Counted from the first letter of the stretch, positions 16,679-25,706 are shown. The stretch is 64,000 nucleotides of DNA from Nocardioides_C sp963700955 (GCA_963700955.1 CAVOZH010000005.1:124001-188000), one strand, 5' to 3'. Notes: generated by a model from the sequence alone, not told the origin. Translations and numbers: made by a program.

Positions 16679-17446
16679 ATGCTGAAACAATTTCGACGCC
16701 AAACAAACGGCGGCTCATCTGACGAGTCCGTCGGGTGGTTGCTGGCGGCAGCCGCTGCCCCGACCGAGCCCGGCCCGGTGCCGGGCGAGGCAGAGGCTCT
16801 CGCTGCGTTCCGCGCGTCGCAGACTGCCCCTCGGAGGTCTCTCGTGCTCACGTATCTCGTCTCGTTCAAGACCGCGATCGCCACTGCCCTGGGCGCCGGC
16901 GTTCTCCTGACGGCAGGGGTCGGCGCGGCGGCGGCCGGCTCGCTGCCCGGCGCCGCGCAGGACACAGCGAGCCAGCTGCTGGCGAAGGTGGGCGTCACCG
17001 TCCCCGGTGCCGACGCGCACTCCGCCGGGCACGCTGACGACCGCGGTGCCTACGATGACGCCGCCGAGGCGCCCGCCACTCCCACGAAGGGAGAGAAGGG
17101 CGCGGCCGTCTCGGAGGTCGCCAAGAACCCCGACCTGACGGGCGTCGAGAAGGGTGCGGAAGTCTCTGGTGTCGCGTCCGACGGCAAGAGCCAGGCAGGC
17201 GACCACGGGAAGGCCGAGGAGCACGGGTCCACGGCGCGGGACGATGACGGTGCAGCGTCGTCCGAGCCGGCAAAGCCCGCCGAGGCCGAGAAGGACCACA
17301 AGGCCCCCGCTGAGACGTCGCACGAGGGTGGCACGGGCACCGCGGACGTCGCCACGAAGGGCGACACTGCTTCGACCCAAGGCACTGACACGAAGGACGA
17401 GGTCACCTCGGGTACCGGTGCCGAGGGAACGGCCAGCCGTCCGTGA
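16679..17446 (+). CDS. putative membrane anti-sigma partner, low-complexity tail
   Basis: 255 aa with a cytosolic N-terminus of about 60 residues, a single membrane segment around residues 60-85 (AIATALGAGVLLTAGVGAAAA) and a long hydrophilic tail rich in Ala, Asp, Glu, Gly, Lys and Thr. It has no cysteine, so it is not a ZAS-type anti-sigma. The membrane segment runs into AAAGSLPGAAQ, very like AAAQGSLPGDAL in the RsbN-like protein at 57437-58573, which also pairs with a sigma gene. Position directly behind the ECF gene and this likeness support an anti-sigma role. GAGGTG precedes ATG 16679. The tail would be extracellular. Confidence 0.55.
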   Translation: MLKQFRRQTNGGSSDESVGWLLAAAAAPTEPGPVPGEAEALAAFRASQTAPRRSLVLTYLVSFKTAIATALGAGVLLTAGVGAAAAGSLPGAAQDTASQLLAKVGVTVPGADAHSAGHADDRGAYDDAAEAPATPTKGEKGAAVSEVAKNPDLTGVEKGAEVSGVASDGKSQAGDHGKAEEHGSTARDDDGAASSEPAKPAEAEKDHKAPAETSHEGGTGTADVATKGDTASTQGTDTKDEVTSGTGAEGTASRP

Positions 17447-17469
17447 ACCCCTGACTCACGGATGAAACG

Positions 17470-17501
17470 CGTGTGCCCCCGGCCCCGGCCGGGGGCACAC
17501 G
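17470..17501. terminator. strong hairpin between convergent genes
   Basis: Arms 17470-17484 and 17487-17501 are exact 15-base complements (CGTGTGCCCCCGGCC and its reverse), folding into a very GC-rich hairpin between the sigma-factor operon and convergent nuoD. No U-tract, as is common in this group; probably terminates both ways. Confidence 0.75.
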
Positions 17502-17524
17502 TCTGTCCGGGGCTCAGGCGACGC

Positions 17525-18730
17525 TTACTTGTCGACGTCGCCGACCACGAAGAACATCGAGCCCAGAATCGCTACCATGTCGGCGACGACACAGCCGTTG
17601 AGCACCTCCGGCAGCACCGCGATGTTGTTGAACGACGCGGTGCGCAGCTTCATCCGCCAAGGGGTCTTCTCCCCGCGCGAGACCAGGTAGTAGCCGTTGA
17701 TGCCGAGCGGGTTCTCGGTCCAGGCGTACGTCGCACCCTCCGGGGCCTTCAGGATCTTCGGCAGCCGCACGTTGATCGGGCCGCGGTCGAGGGAGCGCAG
17801 CCGGTCGATGCAGGCCTCCGCGATGTCGAGCGACACCGAGACCTGGTCCAGGAGGAGCCCGAACCGCGCGTAGCAGTCGCCCTCGGCTCGCGTGGCGACC
17901 CGCATCACCCCGTCGGCGAGCAGCGCGTCGTAGGCGAGGTACGGCTCGTCGCGACGTAGGTCGAAGTCCACGCCCGAGGCCCGCGCGATCGGGCCCGAGA
18001 CGCCGTACGCGTCGATCAGCTCTCGCGACAGGATGCCGACGTTCTGCGTGCGGGCCTGGAAGATCTCGTTGCCGAAGATCAGGTCCTCGATCTCCGGCAA
18101 CCGGGAGCGCACAGCTCGCACGGCAGCAGCACATCGGTCGAGCCAGCCTGCGGGCATGTCCTCCTTGAGGCCACCGACCCGGTTGAACATGTAGTGCATC
18201 CGCCCGCCGGAGAGCTCCTCCATGACCTGCTGGATCGTCTCCCGCTCGCGGAAGGCATAGAACATCGGCGTGATGGCGCCGAGCTCGATCGGGTAGGAGC
18301 CCATGAACATCAGATGGTTGAGCACCCGGTTGAGCTCCGCGAGGAGCGTGCGCAGCCACACCGCCCGGGTCGGCACCTCCATGCCGAGCATCCGCTCGAC
18401 CGCCAGTACGACGCCGAGCTCGTTGGAGAACGCCGAGAGCCAGTCGTGGCGGTTGGCGAGCACGATGACCTGGCGGTAGTCGCGGACCTCGAAGAGCTTC
18501 TCGGCTCCGCGGTGCATGTAGCCGATGATCGGCTCGCAGTGCACGATCCGCTCCCCGTCGAGGGTGAGCTGGAGGCGAAGCACGCCGTGGGTCGCAGGGT
18601 GCTGGGGCCCGATGTTGAGGACCATGTCCTGGGTCGCCAGGCCAGGGCCACCGCCGCGCTCGTGACCACCGAACCCCGCGGCGCCTGCGCCGACTCCGAC
18701 GGTGATCTGCTCGTGCTGAGGACCGCTCAC
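17525..18730 (-). CDS. nuoD: NADH-quinone oxidoreductase subunit D
   Basis: The 49-kDa-type subunit of respiratory complex I, in the peripheral arm beside the quinone site. The protein is 401 aa with NIGPQHPATHGVLR at residue 39, the quinone-pocket histidine region, then IIGYMHRGAEKL, RHDWLSAF, PITPMFY-like GAITPMFYAF and the C-terminal RTASFNNIAVL and DMVAILGSMFFVVGDVDK. All segments expected of an active NuoD are present. It stands alone with no other nuo gene on either side, so it is probably a second copy or a displaced gene. A MidA-type methyltransferase lies 4 kb downstream on the same strand. Confidence 0.92.
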   Translation of the reverse strand: MSGPQHEQITVGVGAGAAGFGGHERGGGPGLATQDMVLNIGPQHPATHGVLRLQLTLDGERIVHCEPIIGYMHRGAEKLFEVRDYRQVIVLANRHDWLSAFSNELGVVLAVERMLGMEVPTRAVWLRTLLAELNRVLNHLMFMGSYPIELGAITPMFYAFRERETIQQVMEELSGGRMHYMFNRVGGLKEDMPAGWLDRCAAAVRAVRSRLPEIEDLIFGNEIFQARTQNVGILSRELIDAYGVSGPIARASGVDFDLRRDEPYLAYDALLADGVMRVATRAEGDCYARFGLLLDQVSVSLDIAEACIDRLRSLDRGPINVRLPKILKAPEGATYAWTENPLGINGYYLVSRGEKTPWRMKLRTASFNNIAVLPEVLNGCVVADMVAILGSMFFVVGDVDK

Positions 18731-18822
18731 CGTCCCATCGTGGCACGGGTGCCGACCGGGCAGGGGCAGGCCCGCTCGTCGTCCCGCTCCGCGGAGCCTG
18801 GGCGGCCCCGATCGGCTGTGGC

Positions 18823-18828
18823 TAGCCT
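18823..18828 (+). promoter_or_regulatory. TAGCCT -10 box, PH-domain pair
   Basis: TAGCCT ends eight bases before ATG 18837, the spacing expected for a leaderless transcript beginning at the start codon. Inferred from position; no clear -35. Confidence 0.45.
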
Positions 18829-18836
18829 GTTAGGCG

Positions 18837-19328
18837 ATGGATGACCTCTTCGCACCTCCGGGCAACGCCTGGCGCCCGGTCTCGCCACAGCTGCGCCGGC
18901 TGCGACGCGCGATGCTGGCGGGGGCCACGTGCCTCTCCCTCGCCGCTCTGGCGGTAGTCGGGTTGGTCTTCCAGTGGTCCCCGGCGTGGATGGTCGCCCT
19001 GGCCGTCGTACTCCTGGTTCTCGCCGGCTTCGGGTGGTGGGTGATCGGCCGCAACGCGCGCAACTGGGGGTACGCCGAGCGCGACGACGACCTCTACATC
19101 AAGCACGGAGCGCTCTTCCGGGAGCTGATCGCCGTGCCGTACGGCCGGATGCAGTTCGTCGACATCGTCGCGGGGCCCTTCGAGCAGATGTACGGCATCG
19201 CGACCGTGCGGCTGCACACCGCGAGCCCGCGCACCAGGGCCCGGATCCCGGGCCTTCCGGCGACCGAGGCCGCGAGGCTGCGCGACCGGCTCACCGAGCT
19301 CGGGGAGTCCCAGGCGGCGGGGCTGTGA
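18837..19328 (+). CDS. bacterial PH domain membrane protein, YdbS-like
   Basis: 163-aa protein with a short cytosolic N-terminus, two membrane helices in about residues 26-70 (LAGATCLSLAALAVVGLVF, MVALAVVLLVLAGFGWWVI) and a bPH_2 (DUF304) domain. The domain shows ERDDDLYIKHGALFRELIAVPYGRMQFVDIVAGPFEQMYGIATVRLHT, where VPYGRxQxVD is the family core. Function of this family is poorly known. It overlaps the next gene by four bases (GTGA), and the two form the YdbS/YdbT arrangement known from Bacillus, where the pair has been linked to cell-envelope stress tolerance. Confidence 0.85.
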   Translation: MDDLFAPPGNAWRPVSPQLRRLRRAMLAGATCLSLAALAVVGLVFQWSPAWMVALAVVLLVLAGFGWWVIGRNARNWGYAERDDDLYIKHGALFRELIAVPYGRMQFVDIVAGPFEQMYGIATVRLHTASPRTRARIPGLPATEAARLRDRLTELGESQAAGL

Positions 19329-20659
19329 CCGAGCGTCCCCCTCAGCGCCTCTCGCCGCTGACCCCGCTGGTGCGCAGCTTCATCGTGCTGGTGGCTGCCG
19401 CGATGACGGTGATCCGCGACGTCACTCAAGGCGAGCTGGGTCCGACCGCGATCCTGTTCGGCCTCCTGCTCCTCGGCGGCGCCGTCTTCGGGACCGCCTC
19501 CTGGCTGCGGACGACCTTCTGGATCGAGGCGGACGAGCTACGTGTCGACACCGGCGTACTGAGCCGTCAGTCCCGCCGAATCCGCATCGACCGGCTGCAG
19601 GGCATCGACATCGTGCAGCCGTTCGTGGCGCGCCTCTTCGGGCTCGCGGAGCTCCGGATGGACGTGGCCGGAGGTAACTCCCGAGAGGGCGCGCTGGCCT
19701 ACCTTCCGCTGGGCGAGGCCCGTAGGCTCAAGGACCTCCTGCTGACCCGGCGTGACGAGCTGGGAGCGGCAGGGGCAGCGGGAGCGGCGACGAGCGCCGA
19801 GGCGGTGCCCTCGGCCGGCGCGACGACGCAGGTGGCTGCCCCGGCTCCGGAGCGGCCGGTCGCCACGGTCGACCTCCGGACGCTCGTACTCTCGATCCTC
19901 CTGTCGGGCGAGATGCTCGCGGCGATCCTCGTCTCCCTCGGTCTTCTCGCGGCGTCGACCGCGAGCGGGCGGTTGCTCGGGATCTCCGCGATCCTGCCGG
20001 CGCTGCTCGGCTTCGGCATCGCCCTGTATCGCAGGTTCTCGGCCAACTACGGCTTCACGGTCGCCCAGACCCCGGCCGGCATGCAGGTCCGCCGGGGGCT
20101 GTTCGAGCTCAACACCCAGACCATCGCCCTCCCGCGTGTGCAGGGCGTCCTGGTCTCGGAGCCGCTGCTGTGGCGGCGCCTCGGCTGGGCTCGGCTCGAC
20201 GTCTCCATCGCGGGGTACGGCGCCGGCGCGGACGACGACCGTGCTGCGCCCTCGACCGTGCTGCCGGTGGGCGACCGGCTGCTGGTCCACGAGCTCGCCC
20301 GGCACGTGCTTCGCGGCCTCGACCCGGAGTCGGTGCCCTTGCGGGCGGTCCCGCCTCGAGCCAGATGGGTGGCGCCGCTGACGTACCGGTTCCTGAGCGT
20401 CGGCGCCGACGAGCACCTGGTGGTCTCCAGGCAGGGCTGGCTGATCCGCCACACCCACGCTGCCCCGCAGGCGCGGATCCAGTCGGTCCGGCTCACGCAG
20501 GGACCGTGGCAGCGTCTGCTCGGGCTGGCCGACGTCCACACCGACAGCCCGCCCGGTCCGACTACGGTGCGCGCCCGGCACCGCGACGCGGCGGAGGCAA
20601 GGCGGCTGTTCGACGCGCAGGTGGCGATGACCGCCTTGGCGCGCCGCACCCGGTCCTGA
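19325..20659 (+). CDS. bacterial PH domain membrane protein, YdbT-like
   Basis: 444-aa partner of the preceding gene, started at GTG 19325 in the overlap. It has membrane helices near residues 17-35, 40-60 and about 180-225, and at least two to three PH repeats: RIRIDRLQGIDIVQPFVARLFGLAELRMDVAG, TIALPRVQGVLVSEPLLWRRLGWARLDVSIAG and RIQSVRLTQGPWQRLLGLADVHTDSPPG. The repeated R-I-Q-x-V/I-x-x-x-Q/P-x-x-x-R-L-x-G pattern is the family signature. An Ala-rich linker separates repeats one and two. The two proteins probably form one membrane complex. Molecular role unknown. Confidence 0.85.
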   Translation: MTERPPQRLSPLTPLVRSFIVLVAAAMTVIRDVTQGELGPTAILFGLLLLGGAVFGTASWLRTTFWIEADELRVDTGVLSRQSRRIRIDRLQGIDIVQPFVARLFGLAELRMDVAGGNSREGALAYLPLGEARRLKDLLLTRRDELGAAGAAGAATSAEAVPSAGATTQVAAPAPERPVATVDLRTLVLSILLSGEMLAAILVSLGLLAASTASGRLLGISAILPALLGFGIALYRRFSANYGFTVAQTPAGMQVRRGLFELNTQTIALPRVQGVLVSEPLLWRRLGWARLDVSIAGYGAGADDDRAAPSTVLPVGDRLLVHELARHVLRGLDPESVPLRAVPPRARWVAPLTYRFLSVGADEHLVVSRQGWLIRHTHAAPQARIQSVRLTQGPWQRLLGLADVHTDSPPGPTTVRARHRDAAEARRLFDAQVAMTALARRTRS

Positions 20660-20667
20660 GGTCGGGC

Positions 20668-22698
20668 TCAGAGCCCGTCGAGCACGCCCGACGTCTCGAC
20701 CCGCTTCCAGATCTTCTCCCGCTCGTGGACCGCGATCTCGGTGGTGAAGTGGTGGGCGTCGTGCCACACGACGATGCCGTCGACGATGGGCAGGCACCGA
20801 GGTTCGCCGACGCAGAAGGTGTCGGCGATGTCGGCCACGTAGACCCCGCTCGTGAGCGCCGCCGTGGTCCGGTTGTAGGCGTCGCTGAGCTTGGCCTTGG
20901 GGAGTCCGAACTCGCACTCGTGGACCTGCGTCGCGGCTGCGAGACACTCCACGGGATTCTTCGACTGGATGGGCAGGCTGTTCAGCATCAGCACGCGAGC
21001 GCCCTGCGCGGTGATCCGCTTGCTGGTCTCCTGCGTCGTCGAGTAGAGCAGCTTGGCGAGCGGCTCGTCGGAGCCTTTCGCGCTCACGAGCCTTCCCTGC
21101 CAGCGCTTGTCGTCGTCGCGCGGCATCGATGCCAGCACGACCACGTCGGGATCGAGCCCGGGAAGCACCGTGTCGTACCAGTCGTCCCGCAGCGAGGTGC
21201 AGCTCTCCCTCTGCGACTTGGGCACCTGCCTGTCCATGAGACCGGCCTGCCAAGGACAGCCCCGCTGCACGTTGACCGACAGGGTGAAGTCCTTCTCCTG
21301 AGCGAGCTTCTTGAACGCGTAGGCGAGCACCATCGCGTGGCTGTCGCCGACGAGGGCTATGTGGGGGCCGCTGCCCTTGACGAGGGTGCAGTCGTGGGGT
21401 GCCTTGACCGTGCATGTCGGCAGATCTTCTATGGGTGCCGCGAGCCGCTCCCAGTCCAGGTCCTTCGGCACCGGGGCGTTCCGGTCCTTGACGCTGACCT
21501 GGCTGCTCACCGCCGAGGTCACCGGGCCTGAGGACGTGGCAGCCGCTGCGGCAAGGCGGGGGCGTCGCTGGCTGTCCAGAACCGTCGGCACCACCGTCGC
21601 GGCGACGAGCGCGCTGGCGGAGACGCCGACGAGCACGGTGCGCCAACGGAAGCGGTGCAGCGACTTGGCGGTCCGCAACGGCGCCTCGAGTACCTGGAAC
21701 GACAACGCAGCGAGGCCGGTGCTGATCCCGACGGCGAGGACGGCCATCGTGATCGGCCGGATCTCGAGGACCTGCTGGATCACCAGGATCACGGGCCAGT
21801 GCCAGAGGTAGGTGCCGTAGGAGACCTGGCCGAGGTAGACCGGCGTGTGCCGGGACAGCAGCCTGGCGAGCGGACTCGTGTCCGCGAGCATCAGGCCGCC
21901 GACGAGTGCGACCGAGGCCACCGTTGCGCCGATGCCTCGTGCCGTCGGCGATACGTCGAGCAGGGAGCTGCCGAGGACCAGCATGCCGACCAGTCCTGCC
22001 AGCGCACCGACGTTCGCCGCGCTCGTGGGAACACGACGGTCCATGCTGCGCAGCGCCACCGCGAGAAGCGCACCCGCGAGGAGCTGGTAGAGCCGGGCGT
22101 CGGTGCCGTAGTAGGCCCAGGTCTGGTCCCGGACGCTCCACACGAGCTGGGAGCCGAGTGACAGTACGAACAGTGCGGTCAACGCGGCAGGCAGGACCCA
22201 GGGGCGGCGGCGCGCCGCCCGCACGAGCACCAGCAGCAGCACCGGGAAGAACAGGTAGAACTGTTCCTCGATCGCCAGCGACCAGAAGTGCAGGAACGGG
22301 CTCTCCGAGACGTTCGCCGCGAAGTAGTCCTCCTGCTTGAGCAGGAAGTTCCAGTTGGCGACGTAGAGCAGGGCGCTCTGAGCGTCACCGACCAGCGGGA
22401 GGCGACGAATCAGCGGAGTGACCAGGAGGAACACGAGCGAGGTCGCCACGATGACGACGAGGGCAGCAGGGAGCAGGCGCCGGATCCGTCGGGCGTAGAA
22501 CTTGCCGAGGTTCAGGTGACCGGTGCTGTCGATCTCGCTGAGGATGACGTTGCTGACCAGGAACCCGGAGAGGACGAAGAACAGGTCGACGCCGATGAAC
22601 CCACCGTCGAGGAACCCGAGCCCCGCATGGAAGAGGAGGACGAGGTAGACCGCCACCGAGCGCAGTCCGTCGAGGGCAGGGCGGTAGGTCCAAGGCAC
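20668..22698 (-). CDS. OafA-type membrane acyltransferase with SGNH domain
   Basis: Acyltransferase-3 family integral membrane protein fused to a C-terminal SGNH hydrolase domain, about 676 aa. The N-terminal part has YRPALDGLRSVAV, FFVLSGFLVSNVIL, FYARRIRRLLPAA, FLHFWSLAIEEQFYLFFP and about ten membrane helices. After residue 370 the extracytoplasmic part has LVGDSHAMVLAYAF (catalytic Ser) and WHDAHHFTTEIA (Asp/His). Such enzymes acetylate surface glycans or peptidoglycan. The start is uncertain: GTG 22698 gives the family-typical VPWTYRPALDGLR, while an open frame continues to 22776 past the upstream stop. It could acylate the glycan made at the left end. Confidence 0.88.
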   Translation of the reverse strand: MPWTYRPALDGLRSVAVYLVLLFHAGLGFLDGGFIGVDLFFVLSGFLVSNVILSEIDSTGHLNLGKFYARRIRRLLPAALVVIVATSLVFLLVTPLIRRLPLVGDAQSALLYVANWNFLLKQEDYFAANVSESPFLHFWSLAIEEQFYLFFPVLLLVLVRAARRRPWVLPAALTALFVLSLGSQLVWSVRDQTWAYYGTDARLYQLLAGALLAVALRSMDRRVPTSAANVGALAGLVGMLVLGSSLLDVSPTARGIGATVASVALVGGLMLADTSPLARLLSRHTPVYLGQVSYGTYLWHWPVILVIQQVLEIRPITMAVLAVGISTGLAALSFQVLEAPLRTAKSLHRFRWRTVLVGVSASALVAATVVPTVLDSQRRPRLAAAAATSSGPVTSAVSSQVSVKDRNAPVPKDLDWERLAAPIEDLPTCTVKAPHDCTLVKGSGPHIALVGDSHAMVLAYAFKKLAQEKDFTLSVNVQRGCPWQAGLMDRQVPKSQRESCTSLRDDWYDTVLPGLDPDVVVLASMPRDDDKRWQGRLVSAKGSDEPLAKLLYSTTQETSKRITAQGARVLMLNSLPIQSKNPVECLAAATQVHECEFGLPKAKLSDAYNRTTAALTSGVYVADIADTFCVGEPRCLPIVDGIVVWHDAHHFTTEIAVHEREKIWKRVETSGVLDGL

Positions 22699-22738
22699 GT
22701 CGGAGCAGGGTACTGGCCCGTGTCCGGATTCGTCACCT

Positions 22739-23755
22739 TCAGTGGGGTAGGCCACATAAGTCGGGTATGGCGACACCGCGCCCGCTGACGACCCAGGAGA
22801 ACCCGCCGAGCCCGGCGTCGTCGGTCAGCTCGGCGGCCTCACCGGCCCGCCCGAGTGCACGTAGGTAGCCCTGCGGGTCGCTGGTCGCCAGCGCCAGGTC
22901 CGGCCGGGCGCCGGACACCCCGAGGGCGTGGAGGGCGTCGCGCTGACGCACGACGGCGCCCCCGACCCGGGCGGCCACGGCATCGACCGCCACGTGGGCG
23001 GTGACGTCGCGGGAACCGTCGGGGAGTACGTCGACCTCCCGGCCCTGCAGGTAGGACCTCAACGTCCCGAACGGCGGCCGCGCCTGGGTGACGTGCCCGT
23101 AGTCGACCGCGACCGCGATGCCGCGGGTCACCCGGCCGACCACGTCGGTCCACGCCTCGTCCCGGGTGGTTCCGACCTCCGCGCGGGTGCCGGGTGCGGC
23201 GCCGTCCAGGGACCACCAGCGCTCGCACCACGCGGTCAGGGCCGAGGGGACGGAGCGGTCGGTCAGCCTCGCGCCGAGGGTCTCCCGTCCGGATGCGGGG
23301 TCGACATGCACCACCCGGGGCTGTCCCGCCTGGTCGACCTCGACGACGTGACACGGGATGTTGTCGAGCCACTCGTTGGCCACGACGACGCCCTCGACGG
23401 ACTCGGGCAGCGCCGAGGTCCAGGCGACCGCGTCGGGCAGCTCCGCCGGCCGCCGCGCCACCTCCACCCCGAGCAGGGTCAGCGACGGGTCGATCCGGTG
23501 GGCCTCCGCGAGCAGCTCGCCGCGGCCGGCGCCGACATCGACGATCGTGTCGAGCCCTGCACGTCTGGTGAGCTCCACGACGGCCCTGGCGAACAGCGGC
23601 GAGGCGTGGACCGAGGTGCGGAAGTGGGCGACCGGGGACTCGCGGCGGAAGAAGCCCCCGGGACCGTAGAGCGCGGCGTCCCACGCCTTCTTCCACGGTG
23701 GGTCGGCCGTCGGGGGCGGCATCGGGGGCATCCCGAGAGAGGTGGTGCCGGTCAT
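22739..23755 (-). CDS. MidA-family SAM-dependent methyltransferase
   Basis: 338-aa COG1565/MidA (NDUFAF7) family protein. It has WDAALYGPGGFFRR and HFRTSVHASPLFARAV near the start, motif I VDVGAGRGELLAE, then VVVANEWLDNIPCHVVEV, the family hallmark (N-E-x-L/W-D-x-x-P), and GIAVAVDYGHV. The eukaryotic member methylates a conserved arginine of NDUFS2, the NuoD homologue of complex I. The bacterial role is largely untested. ATG 23755 is preceded at seven bases by a TAACCT box. The gene sits 4 kb from a lone nuoD on the same strand, which makes NuoD a candidate substrate (inference). Confidence 0.85.
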   Translation of the reverse strand: MTGTTSLGMPPMPPPTADPPWKKAWDAALYGPGGFFRRESPVAHFRTSVHASPLFARAVVELTRRAGLDTIVDVGAGRGELLAEAHRIDPSLTLLGVEVARRPAELPDAVAWTSALPESVEGVVVANEWLDNIPCHVVEVDQAGQPRVVHVDPASGRETLGARLTDRSVPSALTAWCERWWSLDGAAPGTRAEVGTTRDEAWTDVVGRVTRGIAVAVDYGHVTQARPPFGTLRSYLQGREVDVLPDGSRDVTAHVAVDAVAARVGGAVVRQRDALHALGVSGARPDLALATSDPQGYLRALGRAGEAAELTDDAGLGGFSWVVSGRGVAIPDLCGLPH

Positions 23756-23762
23756 GCGGGTC

Positions 23763-23768
23763 AGGTTA
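23763..23768 (-). promoter_or_regulatory. TAACCT -10 box, MidA gene
   Basis: On the minus strand TAACCT ends seven bases before ATG 23755, consistent with a leaderless start. Inferred from position. Confidence 0.45.
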
Positions 23769-23907
23769 CGCGGGCGTCGTGAGCGGGTACTGCTGTGACG
23801 AGGGCCACCTATCGCGGCGCCCACGCGCGGCGTACTCTCAACCTGCACGAGCCCAGCAAACCGTCCGGTACCCCGAGATCTGGGGACTGGAACGAAAGGT
23901 GAGTTCG

Positions 23908-24795
23908 ATGACCCGTATCGGGGTTGTGGGCGCCGGTCGTGTCGGCGCCGTTCTCGCGGCAGCACTCCGCACCGCGGGCCACGACGTCGTGGCCGTCGCC
24001 GGTGAGTCTCCGGCTTCCCGCACACGCATCGAGACGTTGCTTCCCGGTGTCCACGTCGACAAGCCCACCGCGGTCTCGCGGGCCTGCGACCTGCTGCTGC
24101 TGACCGTCCCCGACGACATGCTCGAGAACGTCGTGAACATGCTCAGCGCCGCGGGGGCGATCCGTCGTGGGCAGTACGTCGTCCACACGTCCGGGAAGCA
24201 CGGTCTGGCCGCCCTCGCGCCTGCCGCCGAGATCGGGGCCCACGTGCTCGCGATGCACCCGGCCATGACGTTCACCGGCACCGATGTCGACCTCGCCCGG
24301 CTCTCCGGCTGTGTCTTCGGGGTGACCGCCGCCCCGGACACGAAAGCGCTCGCCGAGAGGCTCGTCGCCGACCTCGGTGGTAGCCCGATCTGGGTCCCCG
24401 AGGACCGCCGCAGCCTCTACCACGCAGGCCTCGCCCACGGCGCCAACCACCTCGTGACGCTCGTCGCCCAGGCCATGGACCTGCTGCGCGCGTCCGGCGC
24501 CGACGACCCTGCCGCGACCCTGCGGCCGCTGATGACCGCCGCCCTCGACAACGCGCTCTCCTACGGCGACGCAGCCCTCACCGGGCCGATCGTCCGCGGC
24601 GACGTGAACACCGTCCGGGCCCATCTGGCGGACATCGCGGTGAGCTCGCCCTCGTCGCTCGAGTCGTACGTCGCCATGGGCCGCGCCACCGCGAACCGCG
24701 CCGTCCTCGACGGGCGGCTGCTGCCGATCCGTGCGGCGAAGATCATCGGCGTCCTCGACGACGCTCTCGCCGAGCACGGCCGGACCAACGCGTGA
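23908..24795 (+). CDS. Rossmann/DUF2520 protein beside panC
   Basis: 295-aa oxidoreductase-like protein: an N-terminal NADP-binding fold (RIGVVGAGRVGAVLAAAL, F420-reductase-like) and a C-terminal helical DUF2520 domain (YHAGLAHGANHLVTLVAQA). It resembles the Rv3603c group, whose gene sits before panC in mycobacteria. The overall plan is like ketopantoate reductase, and the operon makes pantothenate, so a ketopantoate-reducing role is tempting but not shown. ATG 23908 follows AAAGGTGAG. It opens a run of six genes (DUF2520, panC, panD, nadB, nadC, coaX), most joined by one- to four-base overlaps. Confidence 0.82.
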   Translation: MTRIGVVGAGRVGAVLAAALRTAGHDVVAVAGESPASRTRIETLLPGVHVDKPTAVSRACDLLLLTVPDDMLENVVNMLSAAGAIRRGQYVVHTSGKHGLAALAPAAEIGAHVLAMHPAMTFTGTDVDLARLSGCVFGVTAAPDTKALAERLVADLGGSPIWVPEDRRSLYHAGLAHGANHLVTLVAQAMDLLRASGADDPAATLRPLMTAALDNALSYGDAALTGPIVRGDVNTVRAHLADIAVSSPSSLESYVAMGRATANRAVLDGRLLPIRAAKIIGVLDDALAEHGRTNA

Positions 24796-25706
24796 GCACG
24801 AACGCGGCTGACCTGAGCAAGCCTGCCCTCCGCCACCCCCTGGTCGCCTCGACCAGGGCCGAGCTGGCGGAGGCGCTCGAGGACGTCCGCAGCCACGGTG
24901 GACGGGTCGCCCTGGTGCCGACCATGGGAGCCCTGCACGACGGCCACGCGGCGCTGATGCGCAGCGCCCGGGAGCGGACCGGTGAGGCCGACGCGCTGGT
25001 CGTCTCGATCTTCGTGAACCCGATGCAGTTCGGGCCTGGGGAGGACCTCGACCGGTACCCACGGACCTTCGACGCCGACCTCGACGTCTGCGCCGCCGAG
25101 GGCGTCGACGTGGTCTTCGCCCCGTCGGTCGAGGAGGTCTACCCCGGTGGGGAGCCGCAGGTGACCGTCGAGCCCGGCCCCCTCGCAACGATCCTCGAGG
25201 GCGGGACCCGGCCGGGTCACTTCCGCGGCGTGCTCACCGTGGTCGCCAAGCTCTTCGGGCTCGTCGACCCCGACCTCGCGTTCTTCGGCCAGAAGGACTA
25301 CCAGCAGCTCGTGCTGATCCGTCGCATGGTCGCCGACCTGTGCATGGGTGTCGAGGTGGTCGGGGTCGAGACCGTCCGGGAGTACGACGGCCTCGCACTG
25401 TCCTCGCGCAACCGCTACCTCGGCGAGGGGGAGCGACGGCTGGCCCTGACGCTGTCCGAGGCTCTCGCGGCCGGCGCCGAGGCGGGGCAGGACGGGCCAG
25501 AGAAGGTCCTCGCCGCCGCCCGCGCCGTACTCGACAGGCCGGAGGCCGAGGGCGTCGACGTCGACTACCTCGAGCTCACCGCGCCCGACCTGGGCGCCCC
25601 TCCCGACTCCGGACAGGCCCGGCTGCTCGTCGCGGCCCGGGTCGGCACCACACGCCTCATCGACAACACCGCCCTCACCCTGGGCACACGAGCAGGGAGC
25701 ATCTGA
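24792..25706 (+). CDS. panC: pantothenate synthetase
   Basis: ATP-dependent ligase joining pantoate and beta-alanine to pantothenate in the cytoplasm. It has a HIGH-type nucleotidyl transferase fold with VPTMGALHDGHAALM (residues about 42-56), FVNPMQFGPGEDLDRYPR, RPGHFRGVLTVVAKLF, FFGQKDYQQLVLI and LSSRNRYL near the KMSKS position. The 304-aa product is typical in length. The GTG start overlaps the previous stop as GTGA, and its own stop overlaps panD as TGATG, so the three genes are translationally coupled. Confidence 0.96.
   Translation: MSTNAADLSKPALRHPLVASTRAELAEALEDVRSHGGRVALVPTMGALHDGHAALMRSARERTGEADALVVSIFVNPMQFGPGEDLDRYPRTFDADLDVCAAEGVDVVFAPSVEEVYPGGEPQVTVEPGPLATILEGGTRPGHFRGVLTVVAKLFGLVDPDLAFFGQKDYQQLVLIRRMVADLCMGVEVVGVETVREYDGLALSSRNRYLGEGERRLALTLSEALAAGAEAGQDGPEKVLAAARAVLDRPEAEGVDVDYLELTAPDLGAPPDSGQARLLVAARVGTTRLIDNTALTLGTRAGSI

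Noticed and set aside
20663..20677. CGGGCTC-A-GAGCCCG palindrome at the end of the PH-domain operon
   Set aside because: The loop would be one base and it overlaps the acyltransferase stop; too weak to call a terminator.
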